From NCBI GenBank assembly GCA_023395465.1, contig JAEWZE010000101.1, forward strand, positions 1 to 7,009: DNA of 7,009 nucleotides, written 5' to 3'. Below are positions 1 to 6,170 of the stretch, in pieces. Numbering within the stretch: position 1 is the first letter of the stretch; every line of letters starts with the position of its first letter. The stretch is from Pseudomonadota bacterium (GTDB lineage Bacteria; Pseudomonadota; Gammaproteobacteria; Xanthomonadales; Xanthomonadaceae). The translations under genes and the position numbers were made by a program. The notes under the pieces are model-generated. The model ran no database searches and was not told the origin of the DNA. It saw only the letters and a program-made list of their open reading frames with translations.

Positions 1-573
1 GTGTTCGCGATGGGCGACAGGGGCCTGAAGGAGGTGCCCAACCCGTCGGCGATCTTCCTGTCCGGCGGCAGCGCGCAGCAGCCCGGCAGTTGCGTGATGG
101 TCACGCGCGAAGGCACGCGGCCGCTGCTGGTCGAGGTGCAGGCGCTGGTCGATGCCTCGCCGCTGTCCAATCCGCGCCGGGTCGCGGTGGGCCTGGAAGG
201 CAACCGCATGGCCATGCTACTGGCGGTCCTGCACCGGCATGGCGGCGTGGTCACCGGCGACCAGGACGTGTTCGTGAACGTGGTCGGCGGCATTCGCGTG
301 CAGGAAACCGCGGCCGACCTGCCGGTGCTGCTGTCGGTGCTGTCCTCGCTGCGCGACGCGCCGCTGCCGGACAAGACGATCGCCTTCGGCGAGGTCGGGC
401 TGTCGGGCGAGATCCGCCCAGTCCCCAATGGCGAGGAGCGGCTGAAGGAGGCGGCCACGCACGGCTTCCTGCGCGCGATCGTCCCGAGGGCGAACGCGCC
501 GAAGGCGGGCAGCTACAAGGGCATGCAGGTGATCGGGGTGGAGCGGCTGGCCGACGCGCTGGAACAGGTATGA
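1..573 (+). CDS. radA: DNA repair protein RadA, C-terminal part (5' end outside window)
   Basis: This is the last 190 residues of RadA, a RecA-like ATPase that processes branched recombination intermediates and helps extend D-loops in the cytoplasm. The sequence matches the RadA C-terminus along its length: NPSAIFL at residues 14-20, EGTRPLLVEVQALV at 37-50, NPRRVAVGLE at 57-66, the block DQDVFVNVVGG at 87-97, and GEVGLSGEIRPVP at 130-142. The section from about residue 45 on is the Lon-protease-like domain that RadA carries behind its ATPase core. The GTG at base 1 is an internal valine codon, not a start. The N-terminal zinc finger, Walker motifs and KNRFG motif (roughly 270 residues of a family-typical 460) must lie upstream of the window. 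The stop at 571-573 overlaps the ATG of the next gene (ATGA), so the two are probably co-translated. Identification is firm from characteristic motifs. Confidence 0.97.
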   Translation: MFAMGDRGLKEVPNPSAIFLSGGSAQQPGSCVMVTREGTRPLLVEVQALVDASPLSNPRRVAVGLEGNRMAMLLAVLHRHGGVVTGDQDVFVNVVGGIRVQETAADLPVLLSVLSSLRDAPLPDKTIAFGEVGLSGEIRPVPNGEERLKEAATHGFLRAIVPRANAPKAGSYKGMQVIGVERLADALEQV

Positions 574-1154
574 GCGATCCTGCGCGGCGGTTCGCGCGCT
601 GGCCGTTCGCGCGCGTGGTTTCGGTGGCGCTGCATCCGTTCGCCGTGTTCGTCATGCTGGCGCTGGTCGCGGCGTGGCGGCTGGATCCGGCCAGCCTCCC
701 GCGCACGGCGGCGGGTATCGCGGCCGCAGTGGCGATCGTCTGGGCTTTCGTGCTGCATCGGCGACATACGGGGCGCTGGCAGACGGTCGATGCCTCGCGG
801 CCGCACGAGCGCCCGGCACTCTACCTGCTCGCCCTGGCGGTGGCCGGCGGCTACTGGTGGTGGATGGGCGGGCGTGCATCCACCGCCTCGGCCGGCGTGC
901 TCGCGGTGGTGGCCATGCTGTGCGTGGCCGGCCTGGCCAACCGCTGGATCAAGCTGTCGCTGCACATGGCCAGCCTGGCGTTCGCGGGCGTCGCGCTGCT
1001 GGGACTGTGGCCGGCGGCCGGAGGCGTCGCGCTGGCCCTGCTGCCGCTGCTGGGGTGGTCGCGGCTGCGGATGGGGCGGCACGCAGTGGCGGAAGTCCTG
1101 GGCGGCACCATGCTGGGACTGGCCTGCGGCGCCGTGCCGCTGGTGCTGCGGTGA
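570..1154 (+). CDS. Small integral membrane protein, PAP2-phosphatase-like
   Basis: The 194-residue product is strongly hydrophobic, with about five or six likely membrane segments (roughly 17-36, 46-63, 82-99, 105-124, 132-162 possibly as two, and 176-192). Near the end is SR-x5-H-x3-E (S164, R165, H171, E175), which matches PAP2 phosphatase motif 3 (SR-x5-H-x3-D) with Asp replaced by Glu. SLH at 130-132 could be a relic of motif 2 (PSGH). R69 to RP at 77-78 loosely recalls motif 1 (K-x6-RP) but without the lysine and with different spacing. PAP2 enzymes dephosphorylate lipid phosphates such as undecaprenyl diphosphate at the membrane. Whether this one is active is doubtful. The ATG overlaps the radA stop (ATGA), and only a weak CAGG lies just upstream, so translation is probably coupled to radA. 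The product converges on the PLP enzyme gene after 38 bp that show no clear terminator. The open frame continues further upstream antisense-like into radA, which I treat as spurious. Confidence 0.75.
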   Translation: MSDPARRFARWPFARVVSVALHPFAVFVMLALVAAWRLDPASLPRTAAGIAAAVAIVWAFVLHRRHTGRWQTVDASRPHERPALYLLALAVAGGYWWWMGGRASTASAGVLAVVAMLCVAGLANRWIKLSLHMASLAFAGVALLGLWPAAGGVALALLPLLGWSRLRMGRHAVAEVLGGTMLGLACGAVPLVLR

Positions 1155-1192
1155 ACCTTTCGCTGCCTGCGCAACGACGGCCTCATCGCCTG

Positions 1193-2341
1193 TCAGCCGC
1201 GTTCGTGGCGTGATACCGGCAGCAGGTCGGGCAGGGCGCCGTCGCCGTCCGCGGCTGCGGCGATGACACGGTCGGCGTCGTCCAGTTCGATCCCCTCGGC
1301 CGCGTACCAGTCCGGGTTGTAGTAGCTGTGCGCGTAGCGCTCGCCACCGTCGCACAGGATGGTGACGATGGAACCGGACTCGCCGCGCGCCCGCATCGAC
1401 TGCGCCACCCGCAGCACGCCGACGAAGTTGGTGCCGGTGGATCCGCCGACGCGGCGCCCCAGCCGGCGGTTGACGTAGCGCATCGCCGCCAGGCTCAGCG
1501 CATCGGGCACCTTGACCATGGCGTCGACGCAGCCGGCGATGAAGCTCGGTTCCGGCAGCGGCCGGCCGATGCCCTCGATCCGCGAGGCCGGTGCCGGCGC
1601 CTGCGGCGACGGCCGCCGCTGCGCCAGCGCCGCGTAATGCGCGTGGAAGGCCGAATGCTGCGGATCGGCGCACAGCACCCGCGTGGCGAAGCCGCGATAG
1701 CTCGCGTAGCGGCCGATGGTCGCGCTGGTGCCGCCGGTGCCTGCGCTGCACACCACCCAGGCGGGCACCGGGTGCGGTTCCTGCTCCATCTGCCGGAAGA
1801 TCGATTCGGCGATGTTGTTGTTCGCACGCCAGTCGGTGGCGCGTTCGGCGTAGGTGAACTGGTCCATGAAGTGGCCGCCGCTTTCGCGCGCCAGCCGCAC
1901 CGACTCGGCCGCGATGTCGCCCGCGTCGCGCACCAGGTGGCAGCGTCCGCCGTGGAATTCGATCGCCGCGATCTTCTCGGGCGAGGTGGAGGCCGGCATC
2001 ACGGCCACGAACGGCAGTCCGAGCAGCCTGGCGAAATAGGCTTCCGAGACCGCGGTCGAGCCGCTCGAGGCCTCCACCACGGTGCTGCCCGCGTGCAGCC
2101 AGCCGTTGGCGAGCGAATACAGGAACAGCGAACGCGCGAGGCGGTGCTTGAGGCTGCCTGTGGGATGGCTGGATTCGTCCTTGAAGTACACGTCCACGCC
2201 GGGGAAGCCCGGCAGCGCCAGCGGAATCAGGTGGGTGTCCGCGGAACGATTGAAATCGGCCTCGATCCGCCGGATGGCCGCGCTGGTCCAGGTGTGGTGG
2301 CCGCAACAGGCGAGGTGGCTGGATTCGTCGATGAAGGGCAT
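1193..2341 (-). CDS. PLP-dependent cysteine synthase-family lyase (Cds1-like cysteine desulfhydrase)
   Basis: The 382-residue protein is a fold-type II PLP enzyme. Visible landmarks are KDESSHPTGSLKHR at 54-67, with K65 the expected Schiff-base lysine; SSGSTAVS at 92-99, the substrate-binding loop; GTGGTSATIGRY at 201-212, the glycine-rich cofactor-phosphate loop; and GSTGTNF at 300-306, which should place a serine or threonine near the pyridine nitrogen. The opening (W18, I26, RSADTHL at 32-38) and the late GGERYAHSYYNPDWY at 332-346 are typical of the Cds1 group (M. tuberculosis Rv3684, fungal Cds1), which releases sulfide, pyruvate and ammonia from cysteine. Authentic O-acetylserine sulfhydrylases are usually shorter, near 310-320 residues. 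The exact substrate is inference; a cysteine synthase role is the main alternative. I chose the ATG at 2339-2341 because similarity begins there. The frame stays open another 65 codons upstream, but that part looks like noncoding leader. No strong ribosome binding site is seen. Confidence 0.9.
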   Translation of the reverse strand: MPFIDESSHLACCGHHTWTSAAIRRIEADFNRSADTHLIPLALPGFPGVDVYFKDESSHPTGSLKHRLARSLFLYSLANGWLHAGSTVVEASSGSTAVSEAYFARLLGLPFVAVMPASTSPEKIAAIEFHGGRCHLVRDAGDIAAESVRLARESGGHFMDQFTYAERATDWRANNNIAESIFRQMEQEPHPVPAWVVCSAGTGGTSATIGRYASYRGFATRVLCADPQHSAFHAHYAALAQRRPSPQAPAPASRIEGIGRPLPEPSFIAGCVDAMVKVPDALSLAAMRYVNRRLGRRVGGSTGTNFVGVLRVAQSMRARGESGSIVTILCDGGERYAHSYYNPDWYAAEGIELDDADRVIAAAADGDGALPDLLPVSRHERG

Positions 2342-2387
2342 GTCGGACAGCGGGGCCGGGGAACGGTCATTCTCGCCGATTCCCTGG

Positions 2388-2397
2388 CGGTATACCG
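2388..2397. promoter_or_regulatory. 10-bp perfect palindrome CGGTATACCG in divergent spacer
   Basis: This perfect palindrome lies 46 bp upstream of the minus-strand lyase start and 66 bp upstream of the plus-strand secreted-protein start. It contains TATACC on both strands, a four-of-six match to a sigma70 -10 box in each direction, so it could serve as a two-way promoter core or an operator half. I find no convincing -35 box at the right distance on either strand, so the role is a guess. Confidence 0.3.
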
Positions 2398-2419
2398 GCG
2401 CATCTGGTTTGCGCCGTGC

Positions 2420-2450
2420 ATGCGACACCGGCAGACTGCCGTGATCGCAT
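2420..2450. promoter_or_regulatory. 31-bp interrupted dyad abutting the ribosome binding site
   Basis: The outer arms are ATGCGA (2420-2425) and TCGCAT (2445-2450), and the inner arms are CGGCAG (2429-2434) and CTGCCG (2436-2441) around a central A at 2435. The two 3-base spacers (2426-2428 and 2442-2444) are equally long but unpaired, so 12 of 15 position pairs are complementary and the symmetry is centred exactly. It ends at the base before AGGAG, the likely ribosome binding site of the secreted-protein gene. It could be a repressor or activator operator, or in RNA a hairpin with a 3x3 internal loop and a GAC loop controlling access to that site. Seen directly; function inferred. Confidence 0.55.
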
Positions 2451-2455
2451 AGGAG
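2451..2455 (+). promoter_or_regulatory. Ribosome binding site AGGAG for the secreted protein
   Basis: AGGAG sits 8 bases before the ATG at 2464 and is the clearest Shine-Dalgarno sequence in the window. It settles the start at 2464 over an upstream in-frame ATG at 2416, and over the out-of-frame ATG at 2456, which would leave no spacing. The base immediately before it is the end of the dyad at 2420-2450. Confidence 0.75.
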
Positions 2456-2463
2456 ATGCACGC

Positions 2464-3066
2464 ATGCCGGATGGAATCCGTTGCCTGGGTCGGGCCCTGT
2501 TCGCCCTGGTCCTGCTGCTGGCTGCAGCGACATCAAGCGCTGAAGCGCCCATCGAACGGCTCGGCGTCCCCGGGCCGCTCCAGCTGGATGGGCAGGCGTT
2601 CCATTTCGTCTGGAGCAGCCATCCCTCCCCGCACTTCTACAAGCAGGAATATCTGCCCGAAGGACAGGTACTGACCCGTTACGGGCAGATGCTGATGATC
2701 GACGTGCTGCTCAGCGATGCCGGCCCGCGAGAACTGGCGCAGTTCAAGGTGGCAGAGTTGGAGGCGCGGAAAGCCGGCGACCCCGTGGTGAATTACGATT
2801 TGATCATGAAGGAGGACGGGTCGAGCTACCTGCTCGACTTCGTCGTCTCGGGTCGCACGTCGGGTGGGGAAATGATCGTCGAGTGGAACGCCTACCGCTA
2901 CGAAGCGCTACCGGGCGGCGCGGTGATGCTGGGCATCAGCCGCCGCGGCTATGGGCACGACGGGGGGCGCAGTTTCCTCGTGGATGAGATGAAGCCGCGG
3001 CGCCAGGCCTGGATCTCGGAGCTGGCGCGGCTGGACATGCCCCCGATCGCGCTGCCCGTCCCCTGA
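2464..3066 (+). CDS. Secreted protein of unknown function with N-terminal signal peptide
   Basis: The product has 200 residues. Residues 1-10 are short and positively charged (R6, R10), 11-22 form a hydrophobic core (ALFALVLLLAAA), and AEA at 26-28 fits signal peptidase I cleavage, leaving about 172 mature residues. The only cysteine (C7) is inside the signal peptide and not in a lipobox, so this is probably a soluble periplasmic or secreted protein, not a lipoprotein. The mature part mixes polar and aromatic residues (HFVWSSHPSPHFYKQEYLPEG at 47-67, then MLMIDVLL at 76-83, and EWNAYRYE at 140-147) and looks like a single mostly beta or alpha/beta domain. I do not recognise the family. The start is fixed by AGGAG 8 bases upstream and by the signal peptide. 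It is divergent from the Cds1-like lyase and ends 9 bp from the convergent ypjD stop. The codon pattern fits its neighbours, so it is a real gene and not a recent acquisition by composition. Confidence 0.85.
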   Translation: MPDGIRCLGRALFALVLLLAAATSSAEAPIERLGVPGPLQLDGQAFHFVWSSHPSPHFYKQEYLPEGQVLTRYGQMLMIDVLLSDAGPRELAQFKVAELEARKAGDPVVNYDLIMKEDGSSYLLDFVVSGRTSGGEMIVEWNAYRYEALPGGAVMLGISRRGYGHDGGRSFLVDEMKPRRQAWISELARLDMPPIALPVP

Positions 3067-3075
3067 CTGGCCCGC

Positions 3076-3864
3076 TCAGGTTCGCTGCAGCAACAGCTCC
3101 AGCACGAACTTGCTGCCGAAGAAGGCCAGGACCAGCAGCGCCATCGCCACCAGGGTCAGGCGCACGGCCTTCGCGCCACGCCAGCCGCGGCGCCAGCGCC
3201 CGACCAGCAGCGCGCCGAACACCAGCCACGACAGCATGCTGAGCACAGACTTGTGGATCAGGTGCTGGGCGAAGAAGTCGTGCACGAACAGCACGCCGGT
3301 CAGGAGCGTGGCCGTGAGCAGCACGAAGCCGACCCAGATCGTGCGGAACAGCAGCGTTTCCAGTTCGGTCAGCGGCGGCAGCACCCGCAGCCAGGCGTGG
3401 AACTCGCGCCGCCGCAGGGCGCGTTCCTGCATCCACAGCATGATCGCCAGCACCGCCGCGATCGCCAGCGTGGCGTAGGCCAGCAGCGCCAGCCAGGCGT
3501 GCAGCTCCAGGCGCCAGTCGAGATCGCGCGCGACCCGGCCGGCCGCAAGCGCGTAGCCGGCCAGGGACGCCGCCGCCACCGGGAACACCACCACGCCCAG
3601 CGCGCCCATGCGCCCGCTCGCCGCATACAGCGTGGTCAGCGCCGCCATGCCCAGCGCGACCAGCGACAGCGCCGAGAAGAAGTGCAGGTCCACGCCGCCG
3701 GCGGCCCGCCAGGCCAGGAAATGGACCAGGCCGTGCAGGGCGACCGCACTCACCGCGGTCAACTGCCAGAAGCCGGTGCCGGCCCCGCGCTGCGCCTGCA
3801 GCCGGCGCACCACCAGCCAGGCGGCCAGCAGGTAGAACGCGGCGGCGATGAGAACGATTGGCAT
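3076..3864 (-). CDS. ypjD: Inner membrane protein YpjD, cytochrome c assembly (CcsA/HemX-like) family
   Basis: The 262-residue membrane protein has about eight predicted helices (near 1-20, 33-53, 62-80, 87-107, 122-144, 173-194, 206-223 and 232-250). Conserved histidines sit at membrane edges: H44 and H49, H122 in ELHAWLALLAYA, and H204 in HLIHKSVLSMLSW. This is the pattern of the CcsA/CcmC/HemX haem-handling superfamily. Length and gene position match E. coli YpjD, which also lies divergent to ffh. Its exact role is not established; haem or cytochrome c related membrane work is inferred from the superfamily. The ATG at 3862-3864 begins a good first helix, but no clear Shine-Dalgarno is present. 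The start lies 112 bp from the ffh start. The 3' end converges on the secreted-protein gene with only 9 bp between stop codons and no terminator-like hairpin with a T-run. Confidence 0.92.
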   Translation of the reverse strand: MPIVLIAAAFYLLAAWLVVRRLQAQRGAGTGFWQLTAVSAVALHGLVHFLAWRAAGGVDLHFFSALSLVALGMAALTTLYAASGRMGALGVVVFPVAAASLAGYALAAGRVARDLDWRLELHAWLALLAYATLAIAAVLAIMLWMQERALRRREFHAWLRVLPPLTELETLLFRTIWVGFVLLTATLLTGVLFVHDFFAQHLIHKSVLSMLSWLVFGALLVGRWRRGWRGAKAVRLTLVAMALLVLAFFGSKFVLELLLQRT

Positions 3865-3914
3865 CGCGAAAGTGTCGCACGAACCCGTCGCCCCGGGCAG
3901 CCGTCGCGACCGGA

Positions 3915-3946
3915 TCGACAGGCCGGCGGCGGCCGCCCGTTATAAT
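3915..3946 (+). promoter_or_regulatory. Probable sigma70 promoter of ffh
   Basis: A perfect TATAAT at 3941-3946 stands out in very GC-rich surroundings. TCGACA at 3915-3920 matches TTGACA at five of six positions, but the 20-bp spacer is longer than the preferred 17, so the -35 assignment is weak. Transcription would begin near 3952-3954, giving a leader of about 24 bases to the ffh ATG at 3977. On the other strand GTTATA (3939-3944) reads TATAAC, a five-of-six -10 match pointing at ypjD. Confidence 0.65.
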
Positions 3947-3976
3947 CGGCAGCCCTGTTTCCACGATGTTTCCGCC

Positions 3977-5347
3977 ATGTTCGAATCGCTCACCCAGCGC
4001 CTGTCCGGCACCATCGACCGCCTGCGCGGCCGCGGCCGGCTGACCGAGGAGAACATCCGCGAGGCCACCCGCGAGGTGCGCATCGCGCTGCTCGAGGCCG
4101 ACGTCGCCCTGCCGGTGGTGCAGGCCCTGATCGAGCGCATCAAGGTGCGCGCGGTCGGCCAGGAGGTGCTCAAGTCGCTGACCCCGGGCCAGGCGCTGAT
4201 CAAGGTGGTGCGCGACGAGCTGACCGCGGTGATGGGCGCGCAGGCCAGCGAGCTGAACCTCAACGTGCCCGCACCGGCGGTGATCCTGATGGCCGGTCTG
4301 CAGGGCGCCGGCAAGACCACCACGGTCGGCAAGCTGGCCCGCCTGCTCAAGGAAAAGCGCAAGAAGAAGGTGATGGTGGTCAGCGCCGACGTCTACCGGC
4401 CGGCCGCGATCGAACAGCTCAGGACGCTGGCCGGGCAGACCGGCGTGCTGTTCTTCCCGTCCGAAGCCGGGCAGAAGCCCGAGGACATCGTCCGCGCCGC
4501 GATCGCCGATGCGAAGAAGTCCTTCGCCGACGTGCTGATCGTCGACACCGCCGGCCGCCTCGCCATCGACGAGGCGATGATGGCCGAGATCAAGGCGCTG
4601 CACGCCGCGGTCAATCCGGTCGAGACGCTGTTCGTGGTCGACTCGATGACCGGCCAGGACGCGGCCAACACCGCCAAGGCCTTCGGCGAGGCGCTGCCGC
4701 TCACCGGCGTGGTGCTGACCAAGACCGACGGCGACGCCCGCGGCGGCGCGGCGCTGAGCGTGCGCTACATCACCGGCCGGCCGATCAAGTTCATCGGCAC
4801 CAGCGAGAAGACCGACGGCCTGGATGTGTTCCATCCCGAGCGCGTGGCCAGCCGCATCCTCGACATGGGCGACGTGCTGTCGCTGGTCGAGCAGGTCGAG
4901 CAGCAGGTCGACAAGGACAAGGCCCAGAAGCTGGCCGAGAAGGTCGCCAAGGGCAAGAAGTTCGACCTCAACGACATGCGCGACCAGCTCGAGCAGATGC
5001 AGAGCATGGGCGGCATCGGCAGCCTGATGGAGAAGCTGCCCGGCATGGGCCAGGTGCCCGAGCACCTCAAGCAGCAGGTGCAGCAGAGCAGGGAAGTGCC
5101 GCGGATGATCGCCATCATCGGTTCGATGACCAAGAAGGAACGTCGCAACCCGGCCCTGCTCAACGGCTCGCGCCGCGCCCGCATCGCCGCCGGTTCCGGC
5201 ACCCATCCGTCCGACGTCAACAAGCTGATGAAGCAGTACCAGCAGATGGAAAAGATGATGGGCAAGATGGCCCGCGGCGGCATGAAGGGCATGATGCGCG
5301 GCCTGCAGGGGATGATGGGCGGCATGGGGCGGATGCCGTTCCGTTGA
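3977..5347 (+). CDS. ffh: Signal recognition particle GTPase Ffh (SRP54 homologue)
   Basis: Ffh binds 4.5S RNA and the signal sequences of nascent membrane proteins, and delivers the ribosome to FtsY at the inner membrane through paired GTP hydrolysis. The 456-residue product matches the family in length and order: the helical N domain (1-90, with RGRLTEENI at 19-27 and LLEADVALPVV at 38-48); the G domain with P-loop GLQGAGKTT at 107-115, SADVYRPAA at 136-144, DTAGR at 190-194 and TKTDGDARGG at 248-257; and the methionine-rich M domain from about 328, with the RNA-binding segment SRRARIAAGSG at 398-408. The tail (428-456) is rich in Met and Gly. The ATG at 3977 is chosen because MFESLTQRLSG aligns with the E. 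coli start and because the promoter -10 lies inside the upstream open extension. No Shine-Dalgarno sequence is apparent. The stop is 4 bp before the aminotransferase start, suggesting one transcript. Confidence 0.98.
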   Translation: MFESLTQRLSGTIDRLRGRGRLTEENIREATREVRIALLEADVALPVVQALIERIKVRAVGQEVLKSLTPGQALIKVVRDELTAVMGAQASELNLNVPAPAVILMAGLQGAGKTTTVGKLARLLKEKRKKKVMVVSADVYRPAAIEQLRTLAGQTGVLFFPSEAGQKPEDIVRAAIADAKKSFADVLIVDTAGRLAIDEAMMAEIKALHAAVNPVETLFVVDSMTGQDAANTAKAFGEALPLTGVVLTKTDGDARGGAALSVRYITGRPIKFIGTSEKTDGLDVFHPERVASRILDMGDVLSLVEQVEQQVDKDKAQKLAEKVAKGKKFDLNDMRDQLEQMQSMGGIGSLMEKLPGMGQVPEHLKQQVQQSREVPRMIAIIGSMTKKERRNPALLNGSRRARIAAGSGTHPSDVNKLMKQYQQMEKMMGKMARGGMKGMMRGLQGMMGGMGRMPFR

Positions 5348-5351
5348 GCGC

Positions 5352-6155
5352 ATGAGCCTGGCCTTCCTCGACGGCCGGCCGGCCAGCGCCGACGACCTGC
5401 GCGCGCTGGCGCTGGCCAACTACGGCCACTTCACCTCGATGCAGGTGCGCGGGCGTGCGGTGCAAGGGCTCGAACTGCACCTGCACCGGCTGAAAGCCGC
5501 GACCCGCGAACTGTTCGACGCCCGCCTCGACGACGCCCGCATCCGCGAGGCGATCCTGGCTGCACTGGATGCGGCAGGCGCCGACGACGCCAGCGTGCGC
5601 GTCACGGCCTATGCGCGCGACTTCGACTACGCCCGGCCCGACCGGACGCTGCCGGTCGACCTGCTGGTCTCGATCAACCCGCCGCGCCAGGCGCAGGCCG
5701 GGCCCGCCTGGGTCAAGACCTACGCGTTCCAGCGCCCGCTGCCGCATCTCAAGCACGTTGGCACCTTCCCGCTGTTCCAGCACCGGCGGCAGGCACTGCG
5801 CGAAGGCGTGGACGACGCGCTGTTCGTCGACGCCAGGGGCCGGATCAGCGAGGGGTCGGTGTGGAACATCGGCTTCTGGGACGGGCGCCAGGTGGTCTGG
5901 CCGCAGGCCGAAGCCCTGCGCGGCACCGCCGAGCGCCTGCTGCAGGCCGGCCTGGCGGAAACCGGCGTCGCCCAGCGGCATGCGCCGGTGGAGGCGCGGG
6001 CGCTGGCGGGGATGCGCGCGGCGTTCGCGGCCAATGCGACCGGGATCTGGCCCATCGCGGGGATCGACGAGACGACGCTGCGGCCGGATCCGGCCCTGAT
6101 CGAGGCGCTGGCGGCGGCCCTGCGCACCCAGCCCTGGCGGCCGCTGGCGGGCTGA
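5352..6155 (+). CDS. Class IV aminotransferase family protein (PabC/D-amino-acid transaminase fold)
   Basis: The 267-residue protein shows the fold-type IV PLP enzyme pattern. The N-terminal part NYGHFTSMQVRGRAVQGLEL (23-42) followed by HLHRL (43-47) corresponds to the substrate-side block of this class. LPHLKHVG at 130-137 supplies the likely PLP lysine, K134, in the context seen in PabC (GLKHLNR). DDALFVDARGRISEGSVWNIG (154-174) is the signature in which the glutamate (E167) contacts the pyridine nitrogen. Members include aminodeoxychorismate lyase (4-aminobenzoate and folate synthesis), D-amino-acid transaminase and branched-chain aminotransferase. Size and the lysine context favour a PabC-like or D-amino-acid type, but the substrate cannot be read from sequence. 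No pab neighbours are present to support a folate role. The gene begins 4 bp after the ffh stop with only a weak GAG upstream, so it is probably co-transcribed and perhaps translationally coupled. A 94-bp gap with its own promoter separates it from rpsP. Confidence 0.9.
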   Translation: MSLAFLDGRPASADDLRALALANYGHFTSMQVRGRAVQGLELHLHRLKAATRELFDARLDDARIREAILAALDAAGADDASVRVTAYARDFDYARPDRTLPVDLLVSINPPRQAQAGPAWVKTYAFQRPLPHLKHVGTFPLFQHRRQALREGVDDALFVDARGRISEGSVWNIGFWDGRQVVWPQAEALRGTAERLLQAGLAETGVAQRHAPVEARALAGMRAAFAANATGIWPIAGIDETTLRPDPALIEALAAALRTQPWRPLAG

Positions 6156-6170
6156 CGGCCGGCCCCGGGG

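Noticed and set aside
513..2306. Minus-strand open frame of 597 codons
   Set aside because: It is a frame-shifted shadow of the Cds1-like lyase and antisense to the PAP2-like gene, Arg/Pro-rich with no motifs.
1328..2452. Plus-strand open frame of 374 codons antisense to the lyase
   Set aside because: It is complementary to a gene with clear PLP-enzyme motifs; its own translation is low-complexity Arg/Ala/Gly/His.
2342..2536. 65-codon N-terminal extension of the Cds1-like lyase
   Set aside because: It spans the divergent regulatory spacer and the secreted protein's signal peptide region. Family similarity begins at the ATG at 2341.
3928..3937. 10-bp palindrome GGCGGCCGCC in the ffh promoter spacer
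   Set aside because: It is pure G/C sequence, expected by chance in this genome, with no repeat elsewhere in the window that I could see.
3848..3976. 43-codon N-terminal extension of ffh in the same frame
   Set aside because: It contains the ffh TATAAT box and overlaps the ypjD start. Family similarity starts at MFESLTQ at 3977.
5271..5340. Repetitive-looking GGC/ATG-rich stretch at the end of ffh
   Set aside because: This is the normal Met/Gly-rich tail of the Ffh M domain, not a nucleotide repeat.
2936..5419. Long minus-strand open frame of 827 codons across ypjD and antisense to ffh
   Set aside because: It overlaps two firmly identified genes in another frame, and its composition is dominated by Arg, Gly, Ala, His and Leu, as expected from GC-rich third positions. 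No domain is recognisable.
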